A DNA stretch of 64,000 nt from Lithobates sylvaticus (taxonomy: Eukaryota > Chordata > Amphibia > Anura > Ranidae). The stretch covers positions 270,729,992 to 270,793,991 of the forward strand of contig CM053030.1 in assembly GCA_028564925.1 (NCBI GenBank). Direction: 5' to 3'. Under the pieces are notes generated by a model. The model had not been told where the DNA came from. It was given only the letters and a program-made list of their open reading frames with translations, and did not search any database. Below, piece by piece: positions 1 through 11,640 of the stretch. The position numbers and the translations under genes are program-made. How positions within the stretch are numbered: the stretch's first letter is position 1; each line of letters begins with the position of its first letter.

Positions 1-50
1 TAGCAGCTTTTTACCGCCGACGCTATGGGCGGCTTGGTGTGAAAGCCCTC
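1..50. repeat. Right end of a foldback MITE (truncated by window start)
   Basis: The sequence ends in a GGTGTGAAAG-type terminus. It matches the inside and end expected for the TTTCACACTGAGGC foldback family seen again at 2571 and 14466. Only the last few dozen bases are in the window. Confidence 0.4.
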
Positions 51-218
51 TTATACTCTGGAGCTCCTGCTGGATTTTGCTTCTAATCCCCTTGTGGAGG
101 CTGCCATTTGTGGATGGACATTTTATGGTTGCACAACTTGGTCACATTGCTATAATCTTTTTATATGGACTAAAAAACTGAAGGACCTATGAATACATGG
201 TTGTAGAATGAATCATTT

Positions 219-325
219 GAGTTTCCATTATTTCTTATGGGGAAATTTGCTTTGATATAAAAGTACTTTGGATTACAAGCATGTTTCTGGAACGAATTAT
301 GCTTGCAATCCAAGGTTTTACTGTA
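219..325 (-). mobile_element. Mariner-like MITE fragment
   Basis: The segment ends in TTTTACTGTA. Read on the minus strand it starts TACAGTAAAACCTTGGATTG and contains inner inverted matches (GGATTACAAGCAT against GCTTGCAATCC). This is the layout of short mariner-type MITEs. The other end is missing, so it is a fragment. The family name comes from recall of the terminus. Confidence 0.45.
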
Positions 326-398
326 TGTCAAAATATTAAAAATATATTTATTACATCTCTGCGATAAATGCACATTTCCTCAAGTTTTATTCCTTTAA

Positions 399-1157
399 CC
401 ACTTGCCTACTGGGCACCTAAATCCCCTTCCTGGCCAGGCCAAATTTCATGCGACTCTGTACCCAAATTACATTTTTATCATTTTTTTTCCACACACAAA
501 TAGTTTTTTTTTTGGTGGCATTTAATCACTACTGGCGTGTTTTTAATTTTTTGCTAAACAAACAAAAAAAGACCGAAAATTTTGGAAAACAAAAAAAACA
601 AACAAGTTTCTTATAAAATTTTGCAAACAGGTAATTTTGCTCCTTCATTGATGTGCACTGATAAGGTGGTGCTGATGGGGTGGCACTGGTGGGCACTAAT
701 GGGTAGCACTGGCATTGATGGGCACTGATGGGTGGCACTGATTGGCACTGGTAGGTAACACTTGGCAGCACTGATAGGTGGCTCTGGTGGGCAGCACTGT
801 TGTGCACTGGTAGGTGACACTGGTGGGCACTGGCAGGTGGCAGTGGCTCTCTGTGTGAGGGACCGATGTCCCTCTGACAGTAGCTGGTGATCAGGGTTTT
901 TTTTCTCCTTGTGCTGTCAGCTCTGTTTACATCACATGATCAGCTGTTATTGGCTGACAGCTGATCATGTGGTAAGGGGTCGGGATCGGCCCCTTACTCC
1001 GATCTATAATAAGCCGAGTCTCCTTAACTCACTGATCACAGAGCGTGCCCCACAGGCTGCTCAAGCACAGGAGGCTGTACATGGATGCCCTCCTGGCAAT
1101 TTAGGCCTGAGCTGCAGCCGTCTTTCGGCTATAGCGTGGGTGGGAAGGGGTTGTGTT
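399..1157. mobile_element. TAA-flanked non-autonomous element (Harbinger-like) with internal minisatellite
   Basis: It starts TAA|CCACTTGCCTACTGGGCAC and ends next to the TAA that opens the following copy at 1161. The start resembles the CCACTT/CCGCTT termini of the elements at 1161, 7242, 7436 and 37183. Its interior differs and carries a degenerate 20-odd-bp tandem repeat. No transposase frame is present. The right end is diverged, so the boundary there is approximate. Confidence 0.5.
645..850. repeat. Minisatellite (GGTGGCACTGATGGGCACTG type)
   Basis: Degenerate tandem units of about 20-24 bp built on GGCACTGATGGGTGGCACTG lie inside the MITE at 399-1157. Open frames here (Gln/Ser/Pro/Cys-rich on the minus strand) are consequences of the repeat and are not genes. 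Confidence 0.75.
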
Positions 1158-1160
1158 TAA

Positions 1161-2092
1161 CCGCTTCCCGACCGCCCACTGTACATTTACGTCCTCAGAA
1201 GGGCACGGCTAGGCAAAAGGACTTACGAGTACGTCCCCTTTAATTGCCTAGCCGTGGGGTCGGGAGCTCCGTGACCACGGCCGTGGGACCAGCGGACGCG
1301 ATCGCCGCTGGTGTCCCACGATCGTGTCACAGAGCTGAAGAACGGGGAGAGGTATGTGTAAACAAACCTCTCCCCGCGCTTCCTACACTGACTGTCAGTG
1401 ATCTGCTGTTCCCTGTCATCGGGAACAGCCGATCAGTGACGTCAGACACGCCCCCGAACTGTAAAAAAACACACAACACGTCACACTAACTCCTCCCCGC
1501 CCCCTAGTGGTTAACCTTCACTGCCACTGTCATTTACATAGGAATCAGTGCTATTTAAATAGCACTGATTTCTGTATAAATGACAATGGTCCCAAAAATG
1601 TGTCAAAAATGTCCGATGTGTCCGCCATAATGTCGCAGTCACAATAAAAATCACTGATCGCCGCCATTACTAGTAAAAAAAAAATATTAATAAAAATGCT
1701 ATAAAACTATCCCCTATTTTGTAAACGCTAAAACTTTTGCGCAAACCAATAATCGCTAATTGCGATTTTTTTTTTTTTTACCAAAAATATGTAGAAGAAT
1801 ACGTATTGGCCTAAACTGAGGAAAAAAAATGTTTTTTTATATTTTTTGGGGATATTTATTATAGCAAAAAGTAAAAAATATTGCATTTTTTTTTCAAAAT
1901 TGTCGCTCTATTTTTGTTTATAGCGCAAAAAATAAAAACCGCAGGGGCGATCAAATACCACCAAAAGAAAGCTCTATTTGTTTGGGAGCCACTTCGCATG
2001 ACCGCGCAATTGTCAGTTAAAGCGACGCAGTGCCGAATCGCAAAAAGGGGCCTGGTCCTTTTGGCTGCCAATTGGTCCGGGGCTGAAGTGGT
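1161..2092. mobile_element. Harbinger-like MITE, CCGCTTCCCG...GAAGTGGT family, complete copy
   Basis: Both ends are present: TAA|CCGCTTCCCGACC on the left and CTGAAGTGGT|TAA on the right. This gives short inverted termini and a 3-bp TAA duplication. The interior holds the diagnostic tracts of the family (a CACCAAAAGAAAGCTCTATTTG block, a GTAAACGCTA block and an ATTTATACAGAA-like block). There is no transposase. Copies recur at 7242, 7436, 29529 and 37183, with a fragment at 12735. Confidence 0.7.
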
Positions 2093-2131
2093 TAACAAAT
2101 GCAGGACAATAATTTAAGAGTTCTAGAAACC

Positions 2132-2311
2132 GAGGAGGTGATTTACTTAAACTGGAGTGGGCAAAATCTGTTGCAGCTCTAAATTGAAACCAATCAGCTT
2201 CTAGGTTTTATTGCCAAAGCTTAATTGAACAAGCTGAAGTTAGAAGCTGATTGTTTACCATGCACAGCTGCACCAGATTCAGAGTGCAGCAGTTTTAGTA
2301 AAGCTCCCCCA
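2132..2311. mobile_element. Foldback MITE (GGGGGATTTACTAAAACTGG type)
   Basis: The two halves are inverted copies: GGTGATTTACTTAAACTGGAG on the left against CAGTTTTAGTAAAGCTCCCC on the right, with AATCAGCTTCTA and TAGAAGCTGATT inside. No coding capacity. A second, more regular copy lies at 10351-10518. Confidence 0.65.
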
Positions 2312-2570
2312 TAGTGTCTTCCTACCATTCTGTGTGAGCTGAAAACGCCATGTTTGAGCACTAAAATCCTAAGCATGTGGTGTCAGTCCTACCTTCTTAA
2401 TTTCTGATGGATTACAAAGGATGGAGGCCCCTCTTTGTTCCTCAACCAAATCCCTCATTGTGAACCGGTTTTCAAGTAAAATAAACAGGTATATTTGGGA
2501 TTTATGAATTCAGTCTCATAAACTACTTTAACTTGTACACATAAATACCACTCTACCGACTTTCTCTTAG

Positions 2571-2930
2571 GACCCTTTCACACTGAGGCATTTTTCGGAC
2601 GCTTTTGGGCTAAAAATAGCGCCTGTAAAGCACCTGAAAAGTGCAGTCTCAGTGTGAAAGCCTGAGTGCTTTCACACTGAGGCGATGCGCTGGCAGGGCA
2701 TTAAAAAAACTCCTACGAGCGGTGTATACACCACTCCTAAACCACTCCTGCCCATTGAAATGAATGGGCAGCAGCAGCAAAGCGTCACTGTAGCGGCGCT
2801 TTACTGGTCGTTTTAACCCTTTTTTGGCAGCTTGCGGGGGTTAAATGAACCCGCTATCAGCACGAAAACCTCCACAAAAACAACGGTAAAGCACCGCTAA
2901 AAATAGCGGCGGTTTATAGTCAATGTCCGC
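2571..2930. mobile_element. Foldback MITE (CCCTTTCACACTGAGGC type), right end missing
   Basis: It starts GACCCTTTCACACTGAGGC and contains repeated AAAAATAGCGCC/GGCGCTTT-like palindromic blocks. The matching right terminus (as in 1-50 and 14466-14850) is not found before unique sequence begins. No coding capacity. Confidence 0.55.
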
Positions 2931-3538
2931 CCGCTTAGAAAGCTGGTGGAATTGTCATTGGACTATGATCTTCCACCTACTGTCACAAGGGAAGGAGGTC
3001 AGGGGGAGAGGAAGACACCCCTTGTGGTGCTGCTCATACCTTGGTTTAAAGTGGAACTTTGCTCTCCCAATTAACATTATTTTTTTTAATCCTCATGCGG
3101 CTAGCAATAGTAGATAGGAAAGTATATCATATTTACTTTTGAATCAAACAGTGTGTAGTGCTATATCAAAAACATTTTTTATATAAACATCACACCACAA
3201 TATAAGATAGAAAAAGACACTCTCCATAGTGAAGATTGGCGATTTAAAATCACAAATTTATTAAACAAATGCCCTTACAAAAGTAGAAGAATCTGCAGCA
3301 CTTCTAGCATGTAAAAAACGTCCATCTACCAGAAACAAAGATGGCCGCAATCAGTCCTGCATTTGTCGTTGGCATGTGGGAACACTTGGTCTTCGATAAG
3401 ACACACTGTAGCTGGTACAGTTTTAGCAGTGTGATGTATCCAGGCAATGGCCCATACATTTGACCCACCAGGAAAAGCTGAGGTTGTTGTCTCTGACAAA
3501 AGAAAATGAGGTGTGAGCTAAAGATCCAAAGGCAAGTA
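2931..3538. other. No gene recognised
   Basis: Moderately AT-rich sequence without a credible frame or a terminal-repeat structure that I can delimit. Confidence 0.5.
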
Positions 3539-3730
3539 CAGTGCCTTGAAAAAGTATTCATACCCCTTGACATTTTCCACATTTTGTCATGTTGCAACCA
3601 AAAAAGTAAATGTATTTTATTGGGATTTAATGTGCTAGACCAACACAAAGTGGCACATAATTGTGAAATGGAAGGAAAATTCTAAATGGTTTTCAATTTT
3701 TTTTTTTTTTTACAAATAAATTTCTTTAAA
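3539..3730. mobile_element. Tc1-like terminal repeat remnant
   Basis: After a TA dinucleotide the sequence starts CAGTGCCTTGAAAAAGTATT and continues with CACATTTTGTCATGTTGCAAC. This is the terminus of a common vertebrate Tc1 subfamily (recall). No transposase of that subfamily follows. The nearby transposase remnant at 4158-4870 appears to be another Tc1 subfamily. Confidence 0.6.
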
Positions 3731-4157
3731 AAAATAAAAAAAAATAACATAGTATATACAGTACAATGACTGCACTAGCCACATTGTAATTTAATGCGAA
3801 TAAAAATGACCTTTCCTTTACAATCTGCACCCGCTTCAATTTCTTTGTAAAATTCAATGCAATATGACAACAAGCAGGCCTTCAGTACACAGTTGGTGTA
3901 TAGAACTTCCCCAGAAATTTCATTTTCTGATTGCGTGGTTGGCTCATTGATTTTCCCAGAAGTCTGCACTAAGATGCAGGTACAATTTTGGGCATCCTCT
4001 GCAACAGGAATTATATGTTTGGTGAGATACTCCCTAAGGGTTAAAGTCTTGCCTTGTAAAACAACCCATTATGATATACAGTAAGTGTGTGTGTGTATGT
4101 ATGTATGTATGTAATATATTACACACGCACACACTATATACCTTTTTTTTTTTTTTG

Positions 4158-4870
4158 TCAGTCATGGCTTTCTGCTCTGCCTGAAGGTGTGAACGGGGGC
4201 TGAAGGTTTTGTGCAAAAATTGACTGGTATATGGAACTGTTCATAAGTCCCTCCACCTTGACAAAAGCCTCAGTTCCAGCTGAAGAAAAATAGCCCCAAA
4301 GCATAATGCTGCCACCACCATGCTTCACTGTGGGTATGTTGTGTTTTTGGTGATGTACAGTGTTGGTTTTGTGCAAAGCATACTTTTTGGAATTATGGTC
4401 AAAAACTTCAATCCTGGTCACATCAGACCATAACACGTTTTCCGACATGCTTTTGGCAGGCTTGATGAAGGCTTTTGTAAAATATAGCTGGTTTGGATGA
4501 ATTCCTTAGTAAGAAAATGCTTCTGTCACCCTACCCCACAGCCCGGACATACAAAAAAATATGGGCGATTGTTGTAACATGTAGTACAAGACCAGTTCTT
4601 GCCAAAAATGACAGAAGCTTTTTTTTAATGTTGCTGTAGTTCTCTTGGGAGTCTCCCGGGCTAGTTTTCTTCTTGTTTTTTCATAAATTTTGGTGGAACG
4701 TCCAGTTCTTGATAATGTCACTATTGTGCCATGATTTCTCCACTAGTTTCCGGCCGTCTTCACTCACACTGTTACATGGTATATCTAATGCCTTATACAT
4801 TTTTTGTACCCTAGTCCTGACTGATACCTTCCAACATTGAGATCCCTGTGATGATTTGTAAGCAACAGAA
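4158..4870 (-). pseudogene. Tc1-like transposase remnant
   Basis: Two minus-strand pieces belong to one decayed Tc1 transposase. The upstream piece (about 4506-4721) carries the DNA-binding part with the GRPR-like linker RTGRSTKIYEKTRRKL and ends in MSGLWGRV, the usual junction to the catalytic domain. The second (about 4160-4448) carries the start of the DDE domain: ENVLWSD with the first catalytic Asp, then [15 protein letters not shown]. The pieces are in different frames and the C-terminal catalytic Asp/Glu region is absent. It is a dead fragment. About 410 bp, including a TG/TA microsatellite, separate it from the Tc1 terminus at 3539-3730. Confidence 0.8.
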
Positions 4871-5545
4871 GATCAATGTTTTGGGATGCAGGGCCATCTT
4901 TAAGGCAGGGAAATAATTGTTGTGGGGCCCAAAGCATTTGCCTCATACTTGCCAACTATCCTAGTTCAAATTCCCTGGTTCCTTGAAGTTTTAGTCCCGT
5001 GCTGTGTCCTGGTATCTCAGTGTGAAGTTCTGTTACTAATGCTGCTCAGCTTTGCCTATTGCCGTGTACAGATGACTCACCTGCAGACCCTGTGTTTACA
5101 TGTAAATAACCTGCATTGATATGTAAATAGCAGCGGCATTAATATGTAAATAGCTGCGGACTGGCTGCATTGATATGTAAATAGAGGCAGCATTTATATG
5201 CATAGCATGCCCCCGGGGTCGTATCACTTCTGCTGAATGCTGCCCACTGGGGAGGTAAAGGGGCATGCTTAAAAGTCCTGCCTACAACTGTGGTCATTAA
5301 GCCTAACATCAGCCTGTTCTGCAAAGGTAAGCAAATTGGGTGGAACCCTCTTTTCAAAATAACATGGTGCCACAGCACAGTGAATTGTAGTGCATGTGAA
5401 TATGCACATCTCAGCAGATGCGTGAGGGTGTTATTAACAATTAATGGCACTGCTGTGTATCTGCTAAAGGGCAGCACATTTCTGTGGTGTCAGGAAAGCG
5501 ATTTTGCATGCATGCTCGACACACACAAATGTGAAAGCAGGCTAA
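4871..5545. other. No gene recognised
   Basis: A few short tandem-like phrases (TTGATATGTAAATAG, three to four times around 5110-5180) occur. The longest frames do not resemble known proteins. Confidence 0.5.
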
Positions 5546-5549
5546 ATGT

Positions 5550-6150
5550 CTGTTACATTGGTGGTCAGTGTAAATCATCTCATTATATTGCGGCTTGGTG
5601 TATAATCCTTTCATTCACACTGGGGGTCAGTGTGAAGGTCCCCCTTACATTGATGGTCAGTGTAAATCACTCCTTACATTAGTGGTTCCTGTGAATGCTC
5701 CTATTACATTAGTGGTCAGTGTAAATCCCCATTACATTAGTGGTCAATTTGAATCCCCATTACATTGGTGGCCAGTGTAGAAACACCTCTTTATATTGGT
5801 AATCGGTAAAAAAAAATCCAAACTTTAATTTGTGGTCAGTTTCGAATCCTCCCTTACATTGGCAGTCCATGTAGAAGCCCTCTTTAAATTGGTGGTGAGT
5901 GTAAATTCCCCCCTTACATTGGTGGGCAGTGTAGAAATACCCCTTTATTGGTTGCTGATGTAAAATCCCCCATTACATTGGTTGTCTGTGTAATTTCTTC
6001 ATTACATTGTGTACATTTCCATTTACATTGGTGGAAAGCGCAGAATTGCCCTTACACTGGTGGTCAGTGTAAATCTTCCTTTACATTGGTGGTCAGTACA
6101 AATCTCCTTGAACATGGTTCTCAGTGTAAATTCCCCCTTACATGGAGGTC
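5550..6150. repeat. Minisatellite, unit about 28 bp (TTACATTGGTGGTCAGTGTAAA)
   Basis: Roughly twenty degenerate units built around CCCTTACATTGGTGGTCAGTG follow one another. Long open frames here are repeat translations (repeating GGQCKS and LVVSVN-type phrases). Confidence 0.85.
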
Positions 6151-6339
6151 ATTGTCGGGGCCCAAATTAGGAAGGTCGGGGGGGCACCTACCCTGGGTGA
6201 CGCATCTAGGGGGGTGCTGCAAGGGGAGCCGCCCCCACCAGCACTGGGAACCACTGCTCTCAGTGTGTCACTGCTGCCCGATCAAGTGTAATGGACAGGC
6301 AGGTCTCCCTCCTAGTCCTGGCCAGTGCCAAAACAACAA

Positions 6340-7080
6340 AGAAGGCCCTGGGCTGGGAGGGGGTACGGAGGAGACCCTGGGCGGGGGGGCAGTAAAGGAA
6401 CTGGGCTGAAGGGGGTGCAGAGGAGGCCCAGACTGGGAGAAGAGGGTGGTTAGAGGAGGCCCTGGACTGGAGGGTGCAGTGGAGGCCCCGGGCTGATGGG
6501 GGATGCGGAGGAGGCCCTGGGCTGGGGAGTGTGGAAGAGGCCCTGACCTGGGGGGGCGCAGAGGAGACCCTGGACTTGGGCGATGCAGAGGAGGTCCTGG
6601 GCTGGGGGGGTGCAGAGCAGGCCCTGGGCTGGGGGGTGCAGAGGGAGGTGCTGGAGTGGGGGGGTGCAGAGAGAGGTGCTGGAGTGGGAGGAGTTTTTAA
6701 GAGGCCCTAGACTAGGAGGGGAGTACGCAGGAGGCCCTGAACTGGGGGATGCAGAGGAGGCCCTGGACCGGGGGGTGTAGAGGTGCCCTGGACTTGAAAA
6801 GTGGGGCTGATAAAAGACCTCCATTGCAGAGAATAGGGAGCAGAGGAGGGCCTTAAGATGGGGTGAGCTGTAAAGGCCTTGGACTGGGAGAGGAGTGCAG
6901 AGGAGGCCATTGACTAGGAAATGGTGGTTGGTGTGGCAAATGCTCCTGGATGGGGGTAGATACTGGACTAGGTGAGGGGGTGCCTGGAAGTCCCAGATTA
7001 GGAGAGGGGGTGTCTGGAGGCCCTGGACTATGAGAGCAGATCGTGGAGGTCCTCTGGACTAGGAAAGAGGGTGCCTGAAG
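6340..7080. repeat. GC-rich minisatellite, unit about 27 bp (GAGGCCCTGGGCTGGGGG)
   Basis: Degenerate tandem units of GAGGCCCTGGACTGGGGGATGCA form the whole interval, with copies becoming more diverged toward the right. It begins about 200 bp after the end of the unrelated 28-bp minisatellite. Overlapping frames on both strands (Gly/Trp-rich or Pro/Ser-rich) are repeat products. Confidence 0.85.
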
Positions 7081-7241
7081 GACCTTCCAGCTTCAGGGAG
7101 AAAGAGTCTGGATTTAAAGCCTGGACTGAGGAAGAGCCTGCCTGGGTCCTGGAGTTCACAACATAAATGGGGACATTTATCAATTGTTGCAAGTAATGCC
7201 AAACAGGAGCAGAGGGACAGGTCGTGTGATAGATTTATTAA

Positions 7242-9019
7242 CCACTTAAGCCCCAGACCATTTTGCTGGCTGTGCGATGTGGCTCCCAAACAAAATTGAC
7301 GTCCTTTTTTTCCCACAAATAGAGCTTTCTTTTGGTGGTATTTGATCACCCGTACGGTTTTTAATTGTTGCGCTATAAACAAAAGAAGAGCGACAATTTT
7401 GAAAAAAACACATTATTTTTTACATTTTGCTATAACCACTTTCAGACCGGACCAATTTGCAGCCAAAGGACCAGGCCCCTTTTTGCGATTCGGCACTGCG
7501 TCGCTTTAACTGACAATTACACGGTAATGCGACGTGGCTCCCAAACAAAATTCCCACAAATAGAGCTTTCTTTTGGTAGTATTTGATCGCCCCTTCGGTT
7601 TTTTATTTTTTGCGCTATAAACCAAAAAGAGCAACAATTTTGAAAAAAACGCATTCTTTTTTATTTTTTGCTTTAATAAATATCCCCCAAAAATATATAA
7701 AAAAAAAAATTTTTTTTTCCTCCAGTTTAGGCTGATACGTATTCTTCTACATATTTTTGGTAAAAAAAACGCAATAAGCGATTATTGATTGGTTTGCGCA
7801 GAAGTTATAGCGTTTACAAGATAGGGGATAGTTTTATAGCATTTTTATTAATAATTTTTTTTTATTAGTAATGGCGGCAATCAGCCATTTTTATTGTGAC
7901 TGCGACATTATGGCGGACACATCGGACATTTTTGACACATTTTTGGGACCATTGTCATTTATACAGCAATCAATGCTATTTAAATGCATTGATTCCTGTG
8001 TAAATGACACTGGCAGTGAAGGGGTTAACCACTAGGTGGCAGTGTAGGGGTTAAGTGTGCCTAGAGGTGTGTTTCTTACTGTGGGGGGGGGGGTGGCGTG
8101 GCTGTCAGCTTGTGAATGCTGATCTCTGCTCCAATCACAGGGAGCAGAGATTGGCGTCACTAGTTGCTAGGCAGAACGGGGAGATGCTGTTTATTTCCGC
8201 ATCTCCCCGTTCAGCCTTCCCGTGAGACGATCGCGGGTGTCCCCGCGGCGATCGAGTCCGCGGGACCCGCGACCGGCCTCACGGGAGTCCCGAGCGGCAT
8301 CGTAAGGGGACGTATATATACGCCCTTATGCCTGTCCGTGCCATTCTGTCGACTTATATCGCCGTGCGCCGGTCGGGAAGCGGTTAATAAATATCCCCCA
8401 AAAATATATAAAAAAATATATTTTTTCCTCAGTTTAGACCGTTACGTATTCTACATATTTTTGTAAAAAAAAAATCGCAATAAGCGTTTGGTTTGCGCAA
8501 AAGTTATAGTGTTTACAAAATAGGGGTTCGTTTTATGGCATTTTTATTAATATTTTTTTTTTACTAGTAATGGCGGCGATCAGCAATTTTTATCATGACT
8601 GCGACATTATGGCGGACACATGGGACATTTTTGACACATTTTTGGGACCATTGTCATTTATACAGCAATCAGTGCTATACAAATGCACTGAATCCTGTGT
8701 AAATGACACTGGCAGTGAAGGGGTTAACACTAGGGGGCAGTTAAGGGGTTATGTATGTCCTGGGGAGTGATTCTAACTGTGGGGGGGTGGGGCTACGTGT
8801 GACACGTCACTGATCTCTGCTCCCGATCACATGGAGCTATGATCAGTGACAGTGTCACTAGGAAGAACGGGGAGATGCTTGTTTACAATCCGAATCACGG
8901 AGCTTGCCGCGGGCGCGCACTGGCAGGCCGCCTCTTAAAGGGCAACGTACAGGTACTTTAGTTTGCCTGTACATGCCATTCTGCTGTAGTATATCTGCAT
9001 GAGGCGGTCGGCAAGCGGT
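7242..9019. mobile_element. Harbinger-like MITE, outer copy split by a sister copy
   Basis: The left end is TAA|CCACTTAAGCC at 7242 and the right end GGCAAGCGGT|TAA at 9017-9022. The left part stops at TTTTGCTATAA (7435). The family sequence resumes with TAAATATCCCC at 8388, after the inner copy 7436-8384. Removing the inner copy and one TAA restores the GCTATAATAAATATCC order seen in other copies. Confidence 0.75.
7436..8384. mobile_element. Harbinger-like MITE, inner copy inserted in a sister element
   Basis: Starts CCACTTTCAGACCGG, ends GTCGGGAAGCGGT, flanked on both sides by TAA. The host sequence has one TAA at this point in intact relatives, so the 3-bp duplication is directly supported. 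It has the same interior blocks as 1161-2092 in reverse orientation. No transposase. Confidence 0.75.
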
Positions 9020-9022
9020 TAA

Positions 9023-9427
9023 AGGAGAAGTACAGCCAAAGTCTTTTTGGTTGTACTTTTCCTGTTGATCACATCAGTGCAGATTGTTTTGCTCTCCTGT
9101 GACATCAGCCGAGAGCTGAAAATGAGTCACAGGAGAGCAAAACAGTCGGTCCAGGCTAGGGAAAGATTGTACCCATATGGTTGGGATCTGCTCATATGCC
9201 TGGACCGGCACCCAGCTCAGCCTCTCAGTGAGCTGCTGAGAGCCTGAGCTGGCCACCCCCTGTAGGGCAGAGACTGACAGCCACCAGCTCTCTGTTCAGG
9301 GAGCACTAAGAACTGAGTGATCGGCAGTATTTAATTACTCGGTTCTCAGCCCTAGAGCCGGAGGGGGACAGATGCAGCATCCACCTAGGTAAGTATGATT
9401 CATAAAATTCCCATACTTCTCATTTAA
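9023..9427. repeat. Foldback-type repeat (TTAAAGGAGAAGTACAGCC)
   Basis: The left end AAAGGAGAAGTACAG is roughly inverted at the right end (CCATACTTCTCATTTAA). The interior also has inverted parts (CTCCTGTGACATCAGCC against GAGTCACAGGAG). Non-coding. Confidence 0.5.
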
Positions 9428-9537
9428 ATAACCCAACATCTCCTCTTTCCTTCTATCTGGCCCACATGACAATTAGGCCTCATTTACATGGAGAATATGC
9501 GTCCATGCCCAGTGTGATTGCCGTTACTGCATTGGGG

Positions 9538-10100
9538 ATACCGTATATACTATAGTATAAGCCAAGTTTTTCAGCACATTTTTTTGTGCTAAAAGTGCCC
9601 CCCCTCGGCTTATACTTGAGTCAAGCACTTTTCTGCAGCAGAGAATGATATTTTCCGACCGACTTTGGGGCCCCGTATCTCGGGGCCACTTGGTGCTAGG
9701 AGCCTCAAATTTGGTGTGCAAACCCAGTGGAACCAACACTACAACATATCCATGGGGTTCCTAGCACCAAGTGGCCCTGAGATACAGGGCCCCAAAGTCG
9801 GTCAACTGTGTCCTTCTGCAGCAATGTCCAGAGACCCCAAATTTTGGCTGCAGCTAGGGGGCATCTAGGAACCCTTAACTACCAAGTTTGAAGTTCAGGG
9901 GACCTATGGCTGCAAATGGGCGCAGTGAGGCATGCAAATAGGCATAGTGAGGCTGCAAATGGGCATTGTTGACCCTCTTTTCCACTTACTGTAGCTGCGC
10001 ATTTCTCACCCTAGGCTTATACTCGAGTCAATACGTTTTCCCAGTTTTTTGTGGTAAAATTAGGTGCCTCGGCTTATATTCGGGTCGGCCTATACGGTAC
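9538..10100. mobile_element. Foldback element (ATACCGTATATACT...CCTATACGGTAC)
   Basis: Termini are inverted: ATACCGTATATAC on the left and GGCCTATACGGTAC on the right, followed inward by GTATAAGCCAAG/CGGCTTAT-type blocks. An inner pair also occurs (ACTTTGGGGCCCCGTATCTC against GAGATACAGGGCCCCAAAGT). No coding capacity. Confidence 0.6.
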
Positions 10101-10350
10101 TTTGGTGTTCTGTGCATCCCTGGGCAGGCAGTCCAGTCAAAGTCAATTTGGACACAGCAGTTGCATGGACAGTCAAATGTCAAAATTGAACATGCAGAGC
10201 AGGAGGGGATGCATGTTTCCAAACCCACAGTGTCTGCATTCAGATATGTGCACCCACTTCTATGGGTGAAGCTCTCTGGTGGATGCAGATGCAGCAAAAA
10301 GTGGCTCAGCATACAGGACCTGTCTAAGTGCCAGTCTGAATGAGTCCTTA

Positions 10351-10518
10351 GGGGAATTTATTAAAACTAGAGCAGACAGAATATGGAACAGCTATGCATG
10401 GCAACCAATCAGCTCATAGCTTTCATTTTTAAAGCTGAACAAGCTGAAGATAGAAGTTGATTGGTAGCCATGCACAGCTGTTCCAAATTCTGACTGCACC
10501 AGTTTTGATAAATTCCCC
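10351..10518. mobile_element. Foldback MITE (GGGGAATTTATTAAAACT)
   Basis: A 168-bp near-palindrome with GGGGAATTTATTAAAACTAG on the left against ACCAGTTTTGATAAATTCCCC on the right, and inner pairs GCATGGCAACCAATC and GATTGGTAGCCATGC. Same family as 2132-2311. Confidence 0.75.
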
Positions 10519-10578
10519 TCACTGTGTTTTACATTTCTTACTTCTGACTACTGCATTCTAAGTACAGCACATTCTTTG

Positions 10579-11080
10579 TTAAAGTGGTTGTAAAGGCACA
10601 AGATTTTAAATCTTCATGCGTTCTTTGCATAAAGGTAAAAAACCTTCTGTGTGCAGCAGCCCAACCTAATTCTTACCTGAGCCCCCTCTCGATCCAGTGA
10701 TATCCACGAGAGCCTTGGCTGTTCGGGGACTCACATTCCTGCTTGGCTTTTGGCAGCAGCGGGAGCCACTGGCTCACACTGCTGTCAATCACAGCCAGTG
10801 AGCCAATCAGAAGACGGAAGGAGCAGAGTTGAGCCATGCTCTGTGTGTGAATGGACACACAGAGCCATGGCTCAGGAGCGCGCCTGCTTTGGTGCCCCCA
10901 TAGCAAGCTGCTTGCTGTGGGGACCCCCAGAAAGAGGGTAGGGTCAGGGGTGCCAGAGAGGGACCCAAGAAGAGAAGGATCCAAGCTGCTCTGTGCAAAA
11001 CTACTACATAGAGCAGGTAAGTATAACATGTTTATTGTTTGGAAAAAACAGACAAAAAACAAGACTTTAATATCACTTTA
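10579..11080. repeat. Foldback-type repeat (TTAAAGTGGTTGTAAAGGC)
   Basis: The left end TTAAAGTGGTTGTAAAG is mirrored by CTTTAATATCACTTTA on the right. Inner inverted parts surround a GCCAGTGAGCC/GGCTCACTG-type hairpin. The left terminus recurs at 15534. Frames inside are not protein-like. Confidence 0.5.
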
Positions 11081-11492
11081 TGGTTAGCTGTGTGTAGTAG
11101 AGGATATGCAATAGAACAGTTTTATTTTATTACAATTAGTATACTGGAGGTTTGTACTGTCTGCTACATACTCGCTTGTGGCACAGTCATTAAACCATGT
11201 TTACTATGCTTCCGTTTGTGAATAAACAGGTAGCTGCTCAGCACAGAGCACTTCTCATTTGTTCACTGTCCAGTGCAGCTGAGGCTGCAGGGAAAGGGAC
11301 AGAGGGAGTTCTGTCCTCAGTCCCTTTCTCTCTGTTTAGACTCTTGATATTTCACCAAAGCCCCCCAATGGGCTCTTAAAAAAATAATAATACAAAAATA
11401 ATGATGTAAAAAATAATAATAAAAAAAATAAACTACTGACACGGTCCACTGCCGTACTGACACGAATTTCTGCTCTACTGACACTGTCCACT

Positions 11493-11640
<148 letters not shown>

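Noticed and set aside
1161-2092. piggyBac MITE because of TTAA at both ends
   Set aside because: The self-inserted copy at 7436 shows a 3-bp TAA duplication at a known target, favouring a Harbinger-like origin. The outer T belongs to the flank or end.
5290-6824. Several frames above 100 codons
   Set aside because: Periodic products of two minisatellites, with no similarity to known domains.
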